Source: Nannocystis bainbridge (GTDB taxonomy: Bacteria > Myxococcota_A > Polyangia > Nannocystales > Nannocystaceae). From it: DNA of 64,000 bases. This document shows positions 26,321 to 35,119 of this stretch, piece after piece. The number at the start of each line of letters is the position of its first letter. Within the stretch, counting starts at the first letter, position 1. Below the pieces are notes generated by a model. That model was not told where the DNA came from, did no database searches, and was given only the letters and a program-made list of their open reading frames with translations. The stretch lies in contig NZ_JAQNDL010000001.1 in NCBI RefSeq assembly GCF_028368995.1, positions 310,001 to 374,000 on the forward strand, in the 5' to 3' direction. A program made the position numbers and the translations under genes.

Positions 26321-27370
26321 TCAGTCTCGTTCGGGCTTCAAGTCGCGCTGCATCAGCGCCGCCACGGCCCGCCGCACGCTCATGCCCTCGTAGAGGATCG
26401 CGTGCATGATCTGGGTGATCGGCATCTCGACCTGCTCGCGCTGGGCCAGGCGATGGGCGCTGAGCGTGTTGTTGACGCCCTCGGCGACCATCCCCATCTC
26501 GTCGAGGATCTCCTGCAACGCCCGACCCTGCCCGAGCGCCAGCCCGACCCTGCGATTGCGCGACAGACCGCCAGTGCAGGTGAGCACGAGGTCGCCGAGC
26601 CCGGCGAGCCCCGACAGCGTGACGGGGTCGGCGCCGAGGGCGATGCACAGCCGGCCGATCTCCGCCAGCCCGCGCGTGATCAGAGCCGCGCGCGCGTTCT
26701 GTCCCAGGCCCGCGCCGTCGCACACGCCGGCCGCCAGCGCGATCACGTTCTTGAACGCCCCGCCGAGCTCGACCCCGACGACGTCGTCCGTCACGTAGAC
26801 CCGCAGCCCGTCGCCGCTCATCCACTGCTGGATCGCCGCCGCCGCCGCCGCGTCGGCGCTGGCGATCACCACCGCCGTCGGCAGCCCGCGCGCCACCTCG
26901 GCGGCGAAGCTCGGCCCGCCGAGCACCGCCATCCGCTCCGCATGTTCTTTGGGCAATGTCCCCGAGACCACGTCGGCCATGGTCTGCAAGCTGTCGATCT
27001 CGACCCCCTTGGCGGCCACCAGGTAGTACGGCCGCGGCCCCGCCTCGCCCGCCCCCGCCAGCGCCGCGCGCACCTGCTGCAGCGTGGCCCGCAGCCCATG
27101 GCTGGGGATCGCCAGGATCACGAAGCCCGCGCCCGCGAGCGCGCGCCCGAGGTCGTGCTCGACCGCGAGGTTGTCCGGGAACGGGAACTCGGCCAGGTAG
27201 CGGGCGTTGACGCGGGCGGCCGCCATCGCCTCCCAGTGCTCGACGCTGCGGGTCCACAGCCGCACCGACAGCCCGCGGCGAGCGCAGTGGAGGGCCAGCG
27301 CGGTGCCCCAGCTACCGGCGCCGAGCACGGCGACCGTCGGTGACGGGAGGGACCCGGGAGCGTTCGTCAT
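26321..27370 (-). CDS. gpsA: NAD(P)-dependent glycerol-3-phosphate dehydrogenase
   Basis: 349 residues. The Rossmann motif is VLGAGSWGTALALHCARRG near the N-terminus; 'AAKGVEIDS' and 'KNVIALAAGVCDGAGLGQNA' contain the catalytic Lys and GpsA signature. 'GLAGLGDLVLTCTGGLSRNR' is also diagnostic. It makes sn-glycerol-3-phosphate from dihydroxyacetone phosphate for phospholipid synthesis. It lies 27 bases downstream of the thioesterase gene and is probably co-transcribed. Confidence 0.95.
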   Translation of the reverse strand: MTNAPGSLPSPTVAVLGAGSWGTALALHCARRGLSVRLWTRSVEHWEAMAAARVNARYLAEFPFPDNLAVEHDLGRALAGAGFVILAIPSHGLRATLQQVRAALAGAGEAGPRPYYLVAAKGVEIDSLQTMADVVSGTLPKEHAERMAVLGGPSFAAEVARGLPTAVVIASADAAAAAAIQQWMSGDGLRVYVTDDVVGVELGGAFKNVIALAAGVCDGAGLGQNARAALITRGLAEIGRLCIALGADPVTLSGLAGLGDLVLTCTGGLSRNRRVGLALGQGRALQEILDEMGMVAEGVNNTLSAHRLAQREQVEMPITQIMHAILYEGMSVRRAVAALMQRDLKPERD

Positions 27371-27397
27371 CGCCTCTGGTTTTACACCGCGCCCGCG

Positions 27398-27832
27398 TCA
27401 GCGCGCGACCGTCGGGAACGCCGCCCGCAGCTCCTCGGGCACGCGCGCCAGCGACTGGCCGGCGATCTTGACGAACACCCAGCGGGTCTCGGCGGTCGCC
27501 AGCACCGCCCTGTCGGCCGGGCGCACGATCTCGTAGCGGCGCAGCGAGTGGATCTTCCCCATCTCGGTCACCCACGTGCGGACGACCACGGCGTCGCCGA
27601 GGCGGGCCGGGCGGAGGTACTCGATAGCGTGCGCGCGCACCACCCACGTCGCACCGAGCTCGCGGTAGCGCGCGAACGGCCAGCCCAGCGCGACCGAGTG
27701 GGCCTTCGCGGCCGTCTGCGTCCACGCCAGGTAGTGGAGGTTGTTGACGTGGTCGAGCTCGTCGATCTCGTCCGGCGTGACGCCATGCGGGTGATCGAAC
27801 ACGCCCGGGATCGCCGTGAGGTCGGCCGTCAT
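27398..27832 (-). CDS. Acyl-CoA thioesterase, 4HBT hotdog family
   Basis: 144 residues from ATG 27832. The hotdog-fold motif ELDHVNNLHYLAW carries the catalytic-type Asp/His-Asn of the 4-hydroxybenzoyl-CoA/YbgC group. 'IEYLRPARLGDAVVVRTWV' and 'AETRWVFVKIA' are family features. It hydrolyses an acyl-CoA; placement before gpsA suggests lipid metabolism. A further ATG at 27850 adds six residues. Confidence 0.88.
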   Translation of the reverse strand: MTADLTAIPGVFDHPHGVTPDEIDELDHVNNLHYLAWTQTAAKAHSVALGWPFARYRELGATWVVRAHAIEYLRPARLGDAVVVRTWVTEMGKIHSLRRYEIVRPADRAVLATAETRWVFVKIAGQSLARVPEELRAAFPTVAR

Positions 27833-27875
27833 GCGGCGCGAGTAGAGCACGGCCCGCGGCGCGGGCGCGAGCCGC

Positions 27876-28028
27876 TCAGCGCGGCGCGCCTTCGGCTGCG
27901 GGCCGCTGCGGGCTCAGCACCTGCGTCGTCGCGTGGTGCGAGGCGATCCCGCCGGGCACCCGCCGGATCGCGTCGACGTCGAACACCTTCTGCGCCGCCG
28001 GTCGCGGCCCCGCCTGTACCCCACCCAT
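27876..28028 (-). CDS. Small hypothetical protein, 50 residues
   Basis: From ATG 28028, 50 codons read MGGVQAGPRPAAQKVFDVD... and end PAAEGAPR before a TGA. The middle (DAIRRVPGGIASHHATTQVL) looks structured, and codons end mostly in G or C. It lies just upstream of the thioesterase gene on the same strand, so it could be the first gene of that operon. No family recognised; it could be noise. Confidence 0.4.
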   Translation of the reverse strand: MGGVQAGPRPAAQKVFDVDAIRRVPGGIASHHATTQVLSPQRPAAEGAPR

Positions 28029-28134
28029 GGCGCGAAGCTAGCTGCGCGGCGGCTCCGCGCGCAAGGTCGGCTGGTGGAGGCAGAGCGCCCTCGCTCGCGC
28101 CTGCGTGCTAGCGTCGGCCTCGACCTCGCCGCCG

Positions 28135-29112
28135 ATGCTCCCGCCGCTGTACGGCCGCTGGATCTCCGACCTGCTCGGAGGGCCATTACCCGAAGAACAG
28201 GCCGCGACCTGCGGCGACTGCGTGCAGTGTCACAGCCACGTGCCCGAGGGCTACCGGTTCGCCGACGCCACCAAGTGCTGCACCTACGTCCCGGCGCTGC
28301 CCAACTTCCTCGTCGGCGGCGGGCTCAAGGCCGGCTCGCTCGCGGGGCGTGAGCGCCTGCTGCGACGCATGGTCGCGCAGCCGGACAGCATCACCCCGCA
28401 CGGGCTCGACGCCACCGAGGACGAGCGCGGCCGCTACCGCGACATCCTCGCTGCCGAGCAATTCGGCCGCGACCCGTCCCTGTTCTGCCCCTACTACATC
28501 GACGAGGCCGGCGGCCTGTGCGGCGTGTGGCGCAATCGCAACGGCATCTGCGCCACCTGGTACTGCAAGCACGATCGCGGCGCCGCCGGCCAGCGGTTCT
28601 GGCAGGCGCTCGAGGTCCTGCTCACCGCCGTCGAGCGCGAGCTCAGCCACTGGTGCGCCTGCACGATCTTGTTCGAGGAGACCCCGCAGGTCGAAGACGG
28701 CGAGTCGGCGTGGAGCTGGTGGTCGGGCCGCGAGGCCGAGTTCTTCCGCCGCGCCGCCGAGCTGGTCGAGGCCCTCGAATGGTCGCAGGTCGAGGCCCAG
28801 ATCGGCGCCGCGATCGAGACCCAGCTCGGCGAGCTGCTGGCCGCCCACGCCGCGCTCGCCGGCCCGCTGCCTGACTCCCTGCAGCTCGGCACGATCCGCG
28901 TCTCGCACCGCGGCGACGAGCGCAGCCGCGTCGTCACCTACCTCGACACCGACGCCCTCGAGCTGCCGACCGCCCTGCTCGACCTCCTGCCCCGCTTCGA
29001 CGGCCGCCCCACCGGCGCCGTGCTCGCCGAGCTGCGCGCCCTCGGCGTCGAGGTCTCCCCGGCCCTGCTGCGCATGCTGGTCGACTTCGAGCTGCTCACC
29101 GACGCGGCCTGA
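28135..29112 (+). CDS. Cys-rich protein of unknown function, likely metal-binding
   Basis: 325 residues from ATG 28135; GTG 28105 would add ten. The N-terminal 150 residues carry many Cys: 'CGDCVQCHSH', 'KCCTYVPALPNFLVGG', FCPYYIDEAGGLCGVW, 'NGICATWYCKHDRG', and HWCAC. That pattern suggests zinc or an Fe-S cluster. The C-terminal half is helical and ends with a winged-helix-like region ('AVLAELRALGVEVSPALLRM'). No signal peptide. Not recognised as a named family. Confidence 0.7.
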   Translation: MLPPLYGRWISDLLGGPLPEEQAATCGDCVQCHSHVPEGYRFADATKCCTYVPALPNFLVGGGLKAGSLAGRERLLRRMVAQPDSITPHGLDATEDERGRYRDILAAEQFGRDPSLFCPYYIDEAGGLCGVWRNRNGICATWYCKHDRGAAGQRFWQALEVLLTAVERELSHWCACTILFEETPQVEDGESAWSWWSGREAEFFRRAAELVEALEWSQVEAQIGAAIETQLGELLAAHAALAGPLPDSLQLGTIRVSHRGDERSRVVTYLDTDALELPTALLDLLPRFDGRPTGAVLAELRALGVEVSPALLRMLVDFELLTDAA

Positions 29113-29165
29113 ACATTCGGACATGCGCGATGAGACATGCCTGAAAAGGCATGCACTTTTGGACA
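29109..29165. repeat. Repeat cluster with GAAA-loop hairpin after the Cys-rich gene
   Basis: CATGCCT (29136-29142) pairs with AGGCATG (29147-29153) around GAAA, a GNRA-type loop. Flanking half-sites are GGACATGCG and GGACATAC. The cluster starts at the stop codon. Confidence 0.75.
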
Positions 29166-29484
29166 TACGGTCTGCGGCACCCTCGTGACCTGCGCACGCG
29201 CTCCCCCGAATGATCGCCGTCGCTGACCTTTGCGGCCCACCATCGGACCCGCGCGATCGATCCCTCCCGGCGGCATGAGAGGTTCGGGCCGACCTGGACC
29301 TCGCTCATCGCTGCACGAGGTTTCCCCTCTCTGCCCGCCGCGCCCGCCTGTCGGGACCGCGGCGCATGCGGCGACCGCTCCCCCGGACTGGGCCCCGGCT
29401 CTCGAGCGCCTCTCGTCCCTGGCGCGCATCACCGCCGTCGCCAGGCCAGCATCGAAGACCTTCCGCCGCCACCTCTTCGCGGCG
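29166..29484. other. Intergenic region without recognised gene
   Basis: About 320 bases of GC-rich sequence after the repeat cluster. No coding region with convincing start or composition was seen on either strand. Confidence 0.35.
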
Positions 29485-29513
29485 GTGACCGCGACGCGCG
29501 GATCTGTTAGGAT
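29485..29513 (+). promoter_or_regulatory. Candidate promoter of the M23 peptidase gene
   Basis: GTGACC (29485-29490) and TAGGAT (29508-29513) are separated by 17 bases and resemble -35 and -10 elements. The GTG start at 29523 lies only nine bases after the -10, so the transcript would be nearly leaderless. Inference from spacing only. Confidence 0.3.
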
Positions 29514-29522
29514 GCGCGCGCT

Positions 29523-30167
29523 GTGGCGCTGTCCCTCCGGACATCCTCACCTGTCCTCCTCGCCGGCCTCCTCGCCTGCGGGGACGCTGGCGAGCCCGCG
29601 ACCCCGGTCGTCGCCAGCACCGGCGACGTACCGGCTGACCCCGTGGCCCCGGCCGACCCCCCGCCGGCGCCCGACCCCTTCGCCGCCGAGGGCATCGAGG
29701 CTGCGCGCCCGGGGCTGCGCTTCGGCTGGCCGGTCGAGAGCCCGCACATCACCTCGTACTTCGGCTGGCGCACCAACCCGATGACGGGCGTCGGCACCAA
29801 GCTGCACCGCGGCCTCGACCTGCGCGGCGGGATCGGCGACCTGATCCTCAGCATCGGTCCTGGCGTGGTCCAGTTCGCCGGTCAGGACCTGCTGCTCGGC
29901 AACCTCGTGATCATCGACCACGGCCTCGGCGTCACCTCCTACTACGGGCACATGCACGACATCCTGGTCCACGTCGGCCTGCCCGTCGATCGTGGCACCG
30001 CCCTCGGCCTCGTCGGCAACACTGGCCGCAGCGAGGCCCCGCACCTGCACCTCACCGTCAAGATCGGCGCCCTCGCCGTCGACCCGCTGTGGCTGATCGG
30101 CGCCCCGCTCCACGGCTACCCCGGCCTGCCCGCGCTCGCCGAGGCCGACACCGACGCCGAGTACTAG
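29523..30167 (+). CDS. M23/LytM-type lipoprotein peptidase
   Basis: 214 residues from GTG 29523. The signal (SSPVLLAGLLAC) ends in a lipobox, and a Pro/Ala/Asp linker follows. The LytM domain has 'SYFGWRTNPM', the zinc ligands in LHRGLDLRG, 'YYGHMHD' and 'APHLHLTV'. All four expected ligands (HxxxD, HxH) are present, so it is probably an active peptidoglycan endopeptidase or an EnvC-like activator, attached to the envelope. The first codons overlap a family hairpin (CTGTCC-CTCC-GGACAT, 29528-29543), which encodes part of the signal peptide (SLRTS). Confidence 0.88.
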   Translation: MALSLRTSSPVLLAGLLACGDAGEPATPVVASTGDVPADPVAPADPPPAPDPFAAEGIEAARPGLRFGWPVESPHITSYFGWRTNPMTGVGTKLHRGLDLRGGIGDLILSIGPGVVQFAGQDLLLGNLVIIDHGLGVTSYYGHMHDILVHVGLPVDRGTALGLVGNTGRSEAPHLHLTVKIGALAVDPLWLIGAPLHGYPGLPALAEADTDAEY

Positions 30168-30171
30168 CTCT

Positions 30172-30232
30172 CGGGACATGCCCTCCGGCGCATGTCCAGA
30201 CGGACATGCACTTATGGACATGTCTTGAGAAC
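30172..30232. repeat. Repeat cluster after the M23 gene
   Basis: Half-sites GGGACATGCCC, GCATGTCC, GGACATGC and GGACATGTC occur within 60 bases, starting four bases after the stop. ATGTCC-AGAC-GGACAT is the best hairpin (~30192-30207). Confidence 0.7.
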
Positions 30233-30449
30233 CACCTGTGCCCGCTGACCGCGCGGACACGGCGCGCCACACCTCGTCCGAAGGCGCGCCGGAGGTTCGT
30301 TCGCCGAGCTCGCGCATCGGCGCCAGCTCGACGGCCGCGGTTCCACTCCCGGGAAACGGACCAGGGCCGACTCGCCGAACGCCCGCATCAGCGCGAACCC
30401 GGGGGCGCCCTCATTGAACACGCGCCCCGGCGCCAGCCCACGTCGCGCT

Positions 30450-32075
30450 TCACTCGCCGAACACGCGCACCAGCGACATGTTCTCCGGGACATGCGCCTC
30501 GAGCCATGTCCGGACATGCACCCGGCTCGCCCGCCAGAACTCCGCCAGCGTCGTCCCGGCCGCCCCGTCGAGCCGCTGGATCAGCCCCACGAACCCGCGG
30601 ATCGCCGGCGCCAGGGTCGGCACGCGCAGCGGGTCCGAGCCGTGGCGCGGCGCGATCGCCCCGACGTCGAAGTTGCGCGTGCGGGCCAGCGCCGGCGCCA
30701 CCGGGTCGCGCGGCTCGATCAGCAGGTACAGGTCGCCCTGCCCCGGCGCCGCCGCCCGCTCGCGCAGATGCACGCACACGAACCCGAGCCGCTCGGGTCC
30801 GGCCTCCTCGAGCGCCACGCCCGGACCGGCAGCGCGGGCCGTCTGGCGCGCCGTCGCCTCGTCGCGCACCTCGTCCAGCGCCAGGTTCTGCACCAGCCCG
30901 CTCGTCAGCACCACGAACGCCTTCTGCGGCTTCAGCTCGGTGTCGCGGGTCAGCAAGATCCGCTTCGACTCCCAGAAGTAATCGTCGCGGTAGAGGTTCT
31001 GCTGGTAGTAGAAGCGGACCATCCGCAGCAGGTCGCCGAACATCTCGCGGTGGTGCGCCTGATACTTCGCGCGCGCCCCCGCCTCGTCGGCTCCGCCCTG
31101 CAGCAGCGCGATCGCCGTGCGCCCCGCGTGCCACGCCGAGTGCAGCGCCAGCAGCACCCCCGTCGAAAGCACCGGGTCGATGAACCCGGCCGCGTCGCCG
31201 ATCTGGATCCACCCGGGACCTGTCACTTCGGACATGCGGTAGCTCCAGTCGCGCTCGTGGCGGACCGGCGTCGCCCGCGTCGCCGCCGGCCCGAGCACCG
31301 GCGCCAGCTCGCCCGCCGCCGCCAGCAGCGCGTCGAAATCGCGGCGCGGCGCCCCGCGGGCCTCGCCGGCGTCGAGCTGCACCACCCCCACGCTCGCCTT
31401 GCCGCCGCCGATCGGGAAGAACCACCACCACTGATCGGCCTCGGCCAAAAACAGCGCCTGCTCGTGGCGCGGCGGCGGCACCCCGGCGCAGCCCGTGAAG
31501 TGGGCCCACATCGCCTGGTGCTTGAGCCCGCCGATCTCCTCGCGGCGATCCTTCGCCCGCCCGAGCAGCATCGACTGCCCGGTCGCGTCGATCACCAGCC
31601 GCGCCCGCGTCTCGTGCGTCGCGCCGGCCCGCTCCCACGTCACCCCGACCAGCCGCTCGCCCTCCCACACCAGCGAGCGCGCGGCCGCCCGGTCGAGCAC
31701 CACCGCCCCCGCGCGGGTCGCCGCCGCGAACAGGATCGCGTCGAAGCGCGAGCGCTCGACCAGCCACGCGTGTTCGTACGCGTCGCTGTCGTGGAACCAC
31801 AGGTCCCAGCGCGGCGTCTTGCCCCACCCCCACAGCGTGCTGCCGGTCTTGCGCCCGAAGCCCGCCGCCTCGACCTCGGCCAGCGCGTCGATCTCGGCCA
31901 GGATCGGGATGATCCCCGGCAGCAAGCTCTCGCCCACGTGTGCCCGCGGGTGCGTGCCCGCCTCGAGCAGCAGCACGCGCAGCCCCGCCTTCGCCATCAC
32001 CGCCGCCGCCGTGCTGCCCGCCGGCCCGCCGCCGATCACCAGCACGTCGACCGCGTCGAGCTCACCCGCCGTCAC
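30450..32075 (-). CDS. FAD-dependent oxidoreductase, halogenase/geranylgeranyl-reductase type
   Basis: 541 residues from GTG 32075, which has GAGG five bases upstream. 'VLVIGGGPAGSTAAAVMAKAGLRVLLLE' is the FAD-binding GxGxxG motif; 'HVGESLLPGI' and 'GDAAGFIDPVLSTGVLLAL' are the flavin-dependent halogenase/reductase signatures. The tryptophan-halogenase WxWxIP motif is not seen in its usual place, and 'GWGKTPRWDLWF' replaces it, so substrate and halogenation are uncertain. It could act on a lipid or small metabolite. A family repeat encodes the C-terminal segment near HVPENMS (~30478-30520). Confidence 0.8.
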   Translation of the reverse strand: MTAGELDAVDVLVIGGGPAGSTAAAVMAKAGLRVLLLEAGTHPRAHVGESLLPGIIPILAEIDALAEVEAAGFGRKTGSTLWGWGKTPRWDLWFHDSDAYEHAWLVERSRFDAILFAAATRAGAVVLDRAAARSLVWEGERLVGVTWERAGATHETRARLVIDATGQSMLLGRAKDRREEIGGLKHQAMWAHFTGCAGVPPPRHEQALFLAEADQWWWFFPIGGGKASVGVVQLDAGEARGAPRRDFDALLAAAGELAPVLGPAATRATPVRHERDWSYRMSEVTGPGWIQIGDAAGFIDPVLSTGVLLALHSAWHAGRTAIALLQGGADEAGARAKYQAHHREMFGDLLRMVRFYYQQNLYRDDYFWESKRILLTRDTELKPQKAFVVLTSGLVQNLALDEVRDEATARQTARAAGPGVALEEAGPERLGFVCVHLRERAAAPGQGDLYLLIEPRDPVAPALARTRNFDVGAIAPRHGSDPLRVPTLAPAIRGFVGLIQRLDGAAGTTLAEFWRASRVHVRTWLEAHVPENMSLVRVFGE

Positions 32076-32084
32076 GCGCACCTC

Positions 32085-32222
32085 GCCGGGACATCGCCAT
32101 GACATGTGCATCGGGACATGTCCTCTCCGACATGTCATCGCCCGTGCGCAGACCCATCGGGCGTGTCCACCCTCGGATGTCCGCCAGGACATGCCCTTCG
32201 GAACATGTCCTCTCCGACATCC
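32085..32222. repeat. Repeat cluster between the OPT and flavin-oxidoreductase genes
   Basis: Many family arms occur, including two copies of ACATGTCCTCTCCGACAT (32117-32134 and 32204-32221), GGGACATCGCCATGACATG, and GGATGTCC-GCCA-GGACATGCCC. The cluster is 3' of the OPT transporter gene. Confidence 0.75.
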
Positions 32223-32249
32223 CGTCGGCCGGCCCCGACACCTTCGCGC

Positions 32250-34106
32250 TCACGCTTCTCGCGCCCCGCGGTACAGGAAGAAGCAGATCGCCAGCACCAG
32301 CGCCAGCGTCGCCAGCTCGCCGAGCTCGCCGCCGAGCCACGGCTGCGCCTTCTTCGGCACCAGCCCCGCGACCACCAGGCCGGCCACCAGCACGCCCGCC
32401 AGGCCCTCGCCAGCGACCACGCCCGCGGCCGCCAGGATCCCGCCGCGGGCCTCGCCCTCCGCCGGTCGGCCGCGCTCCGACAGCGCGCGCACGCAGCCGC
32501 CGAGGAAGATCGGCAGCATCGAAGCGATCGGCAGGTACACCCCGATCGCGAACGCCAGGCCCGACACCCCGCACAGCATCGCCGCCCCGGAGATCCCCGC
32601 CCCCGTGGCGACCAGGCCCCACGGCAGCTCCCCGCTCAGCACGCCCTCGATGATCGTCTTCATCAGCGTCGCCTGCGGCGCCGCCAGCTCCTTGCCGCCG
32701 AAGCCGTAGCTCGACAGCAGCAGCACCGTCCCGGCCACCACCCAGCACGCGCACGCCGCCCCGATCAGCTGCCCCAGCTGCTGCCACGCCGGCGTCGCCC
32801 CGACCAGGTAGCCGGTCTTCAGGTCCTGCGAGATGTCGCCGGCCTTCGAGGTCGCCACCGCCACCACTGTCCCGACCGTCAGCACCGCCGCTCGCGCCCC
32901 GAGGTCGTCCCAGCCGAACGCCGCGAACACGGCCGCCGTGCCGAGCAGCGTCACCAGCGTGATCCCCGACGTCGGCTGCGACGACACCCCGACGATGCCG
33001 ACGATGCGGGCCGCCACCGCCACCGACAGCAGCCCGAACACCGCCACCCCGAGCGCGCACACCAGCCGGGCGACGAACCCGAGGTCGCCGGCGATGAGCC
33101 CCGGCACCAGCGCCACCGCGGCGATCACCACCGCGATGGCCGCGGCGATGAACCAGCCCGGCAGGTCGCGGTCGGTCGCCGCGACCGCGCCCTTCTCGCC
33201 TGTCTCTTTGCGCATGCCCCTGGCGACCGACACGAACGCGCCCGCCATCATCGGCATGTTGCGCAGCACCGTCAGGATCCCCGCCGTCGCCACCGCCCCC
33301 GCGCCGATGTAGCGGATGTACTGGCGCCAGATCTGCGACGCGTCCATCTGCGCGATCGTCAGCTCGCGCTCCGGGTACAGCGGCTCGGGCAGGCCGGCGC
33401 CGATCCACGCGATCAGCGGGATCAGGGCCAGCGACGACACCACCGCCCCTGCCACCACCACCGCCGCCTGGCGGTAGCCGAGGATGAAACCGACCGCCAG
33501 CAGCGCCGGCGCGAACTCCAGCGCCACCTCGGCCTTCGGCAGCAGCGGCACCGCCGCGCCCGCCTCGCTCGGCACCGCGAACAGCAATGCCACGAGCAGC
33601 TTCATGCCCGCGCCCACCGCCATGCCGCGGAAGATCCACGCGCTCCCGGTCGCGCTCGAAGTCGTCGCCCGCAGCACCTCCGCGCACGCGCGGCCCTCGG
33701 GGTACGGCAGCTCGCCGTGGCCGTCGACGATCAGCATGCGCCGCAGTGGGATCATCGCTGCCAGGCCGAGCACCCCGCCGAGCAGGGCCAGCAGCGCGAT
33801 CTGCCAGAACGGCGGCGCCAGGCCCCACAGGAACAGCGCCGGGATGGTGAAGATCGTGCCGGTCGCCAGCGACGTCGAAGCCGAGCCGATCGTCTGCGAC
33901 AGGTTGGCCTCGAGCAGGCTCGCCCGCCCGCGCAGCAGCGCCACCGTCATCACCGACGCCGGGATCGACGCCGACACCGTCATGCCGACCTTGAGCCCGA
34001 GGTAGGCGTTGGCCGCCCCGAACACCACGCCGAGCGCGATCCCGGTGACGACCGCACGGACCGTGAACTCGCGCATGGAGGGCTGTGGGCTCGGATCGGC
34101 AGTCAC
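32250..34106 (-). CDS. OPT-family oligopeptide/siderophore transporter
   Basis: 618 residues from GTG 34106 (GAGG six bases upstream); ATG 34076 starts the conserved part (MREFTVRAVVTG). Around 14-16 hydrophobic segments. OPT features include 'NAYLGLKVGMTVSASIPASV', 'NLSQTIGSASTSLATG', 'ELPYPEGRACAEVLRA' and 'SKAGDISQDLKTGYLVGATP'. Family members import oligopeptides or metal-chelates by proton symport across the inner membrane. Monocistronic on the minus strand by appearance. Confidence 0.92.
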   Translation of the reverse strand: MTADPSPQPSMREFTVRAVVTGIALGVVFGAANAYLGLKVGMTVSASIPASVMTVALLRGRASLLEANLSQTIGSASTSLATGTIFTIPALFLWGLAPPFWQIALLALLGGVLGLAAMIPLRRMLIVDGHGELPYPEGRACAEVLRATTSSATGSAWIFRGMAVGAGMKLLVALLFAVPSEAGAAVPLLPKAEVALEFAPALLAVGFILGYRQAAVVVAGAVVSSLALIPLIAWIGAGLPEPLYPERELTIAQMDASQIWRQYIRYIGAGAVATAGILTVLRNMPMMAGAFVSVARGMRKETGEKGAVAATDRDLPGWFIAAAIAVVIAAVALVPGLIAGDLGFVARLVCALGVAVFGLLSVAVAARIVGIVGVSSQPTSGITLVTLLGTAAVFAAFGWDDLGARAAVLTVGTVVAVATSKAGDISQDLKTGYLVGATPAWQQLGQLIGAACACWVVAGTVLLLSSYGFGGKELAAPQATLMKTIIEGVLSGELPWGLVATGAGISGAAMLCGVSGLAFAIGVYLPIASMLPIFLGGCVRALSERGRPAEGEARGGILAAAGVVAGEGLAGVLVAGLVVAGLVPKKAQPWLGGELGELATLALVLAICFFLYRGAREA

Positions 34107-34309
34107 GGCGAGCCTCAGCAATACCAGACGTCCCGACACCGACGAAAGCGGCCCTCGCCTGGATCCGGGTGCCGCGGCCCCTGGTCGCCGGTGCTTCATG
34201 AAGCGGCGGACAGGCTCCTGCTCGGAGCCGCTGACGCTCTGCGAGCACGCCGAGCGCCGGGGCTCACGTCTGCGGCGACGGCGAGCCCGCAAACATCCGT
34301 CAGCCGGCC

Positions 34310-34981
34310 TCACAGCCCCGAGAAGAAGCTGCGTGGGTCCTCGCCGCGGCGGTCCCGGGCCCAGCGGAGCCGCTGGCGCCGCCACTGCGTCAGGTCGGTC
34401 CGCTGCGGCGCTCGCCAGTGGCCCTCGTGAGCCCGCTGCAGCAGCGGGGCGATCGCCAGCGGGTACTCGATCGGCGTCCGGCAGACCCACGCCATACCTG
34501 TCCCGAAGGCCAGACGCAGCTCCCACAGCGCCGCCGCCCGCCGCGACTCGCCGAGCCACGGCGCCGGCTCGTCGACCCGCACGCACAGCCCGCGCAGGCG
34601 GTCGCGCAGCAGCAGCGGCGCCCCCGGCCACACCTCGAAGATCCCCGCCTGCGTCGTCGCCAGCAGCCGGTACAGCGGCGTCGGCTCGAGCCCCGGCACC
34701 CGCCCCGTCGCCGCCCGCCACGCCCACGTGTCGCCGGGCGCCGCCCCCGGCGGCTCCGCGTCGCACAGCGCCCAGTCGACGCGCGCCGCCGACAGCGCCT
34801 CGTGGCCGCTGTCGAGCGACGTGTGCACCCCGATCTCGCGGTCCCACCGCTCGAGCAGCGGCGCCGCACGCCGGGCCCCGTCGCGCCCGCCGAACACCCG
34901 CTCGCCGAGCTCGTCGAGCGCCGCCGACAGCCGCGCCCGCCCCATGTCCTCGGGCACAGGCCCGCTCACCCCCGCCTCCAT
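34310..34981 (-). CDS. Hypothetical protein, soluble
   Basis: 223 residues. The sequence is rich in Trp and Arg, with no signal peptide or membrane segment: 'RLSAALDELGERVFGG', 'WDREIGVHTSLDSGHEALSA', 'LRLAFGTGMAWVCRTPIEYP'. It ends with an Arg/Trp-rich segment (QWRRQRLRWARDRRGED). I do not recognise a family. The start region (SGPVPEDMG) overlaps a repeat copy. It lies between the OPT transporter and carA but is separated from both by over 100 bases. Confidence 0.6.
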   Translation of the reverse strand: MEAGVSGPVPEDMGRARLSAALDELGERVFGGRDGARRAAPLLERWDREIGVHTSLDSGHEALSAARVDWALCDAEPPGAAPGDTWAWRAATGRVPGLEPTPLYRLLATTQAGIFEVWPGAPLLLRDRLRGLCVRVDEPAPWLGESRRAAALWELRLAFGTGMAWVCRTPIEYPLAIAPLLQRAHEGHWRAPQRTDLTQWRRQRLRWARDRRGEDPRSFFSGL

Positions 34982-34983
34982 GG

Positions 34984-35119
34984 CCTGTCCCTCGGGACAG
35001 ACTCATCCACGCGCCCGCCCGCGCTCACGCCACGCCTGCCCCTCGGGACATGTCCTTTTGAGCCTGTCCCTCGGGTCATGCCCATGCGAACATGTCCTCG
35101 CGGACCTGTCCGCACGGGC
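34984..35119. repeat. Hairpin cluster 3' of carA
   Basis: CCTGTCC-CTCG-GGACAG (34984-35000) is followed by TGCCCCTCGGGACATGTCC, CCTGTCCCTCGGGTCATG and ACATGTCC-TCGC-GGACCTGTCCG. The cluster reaches the base before the carA stop. Confidence 0.75.
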
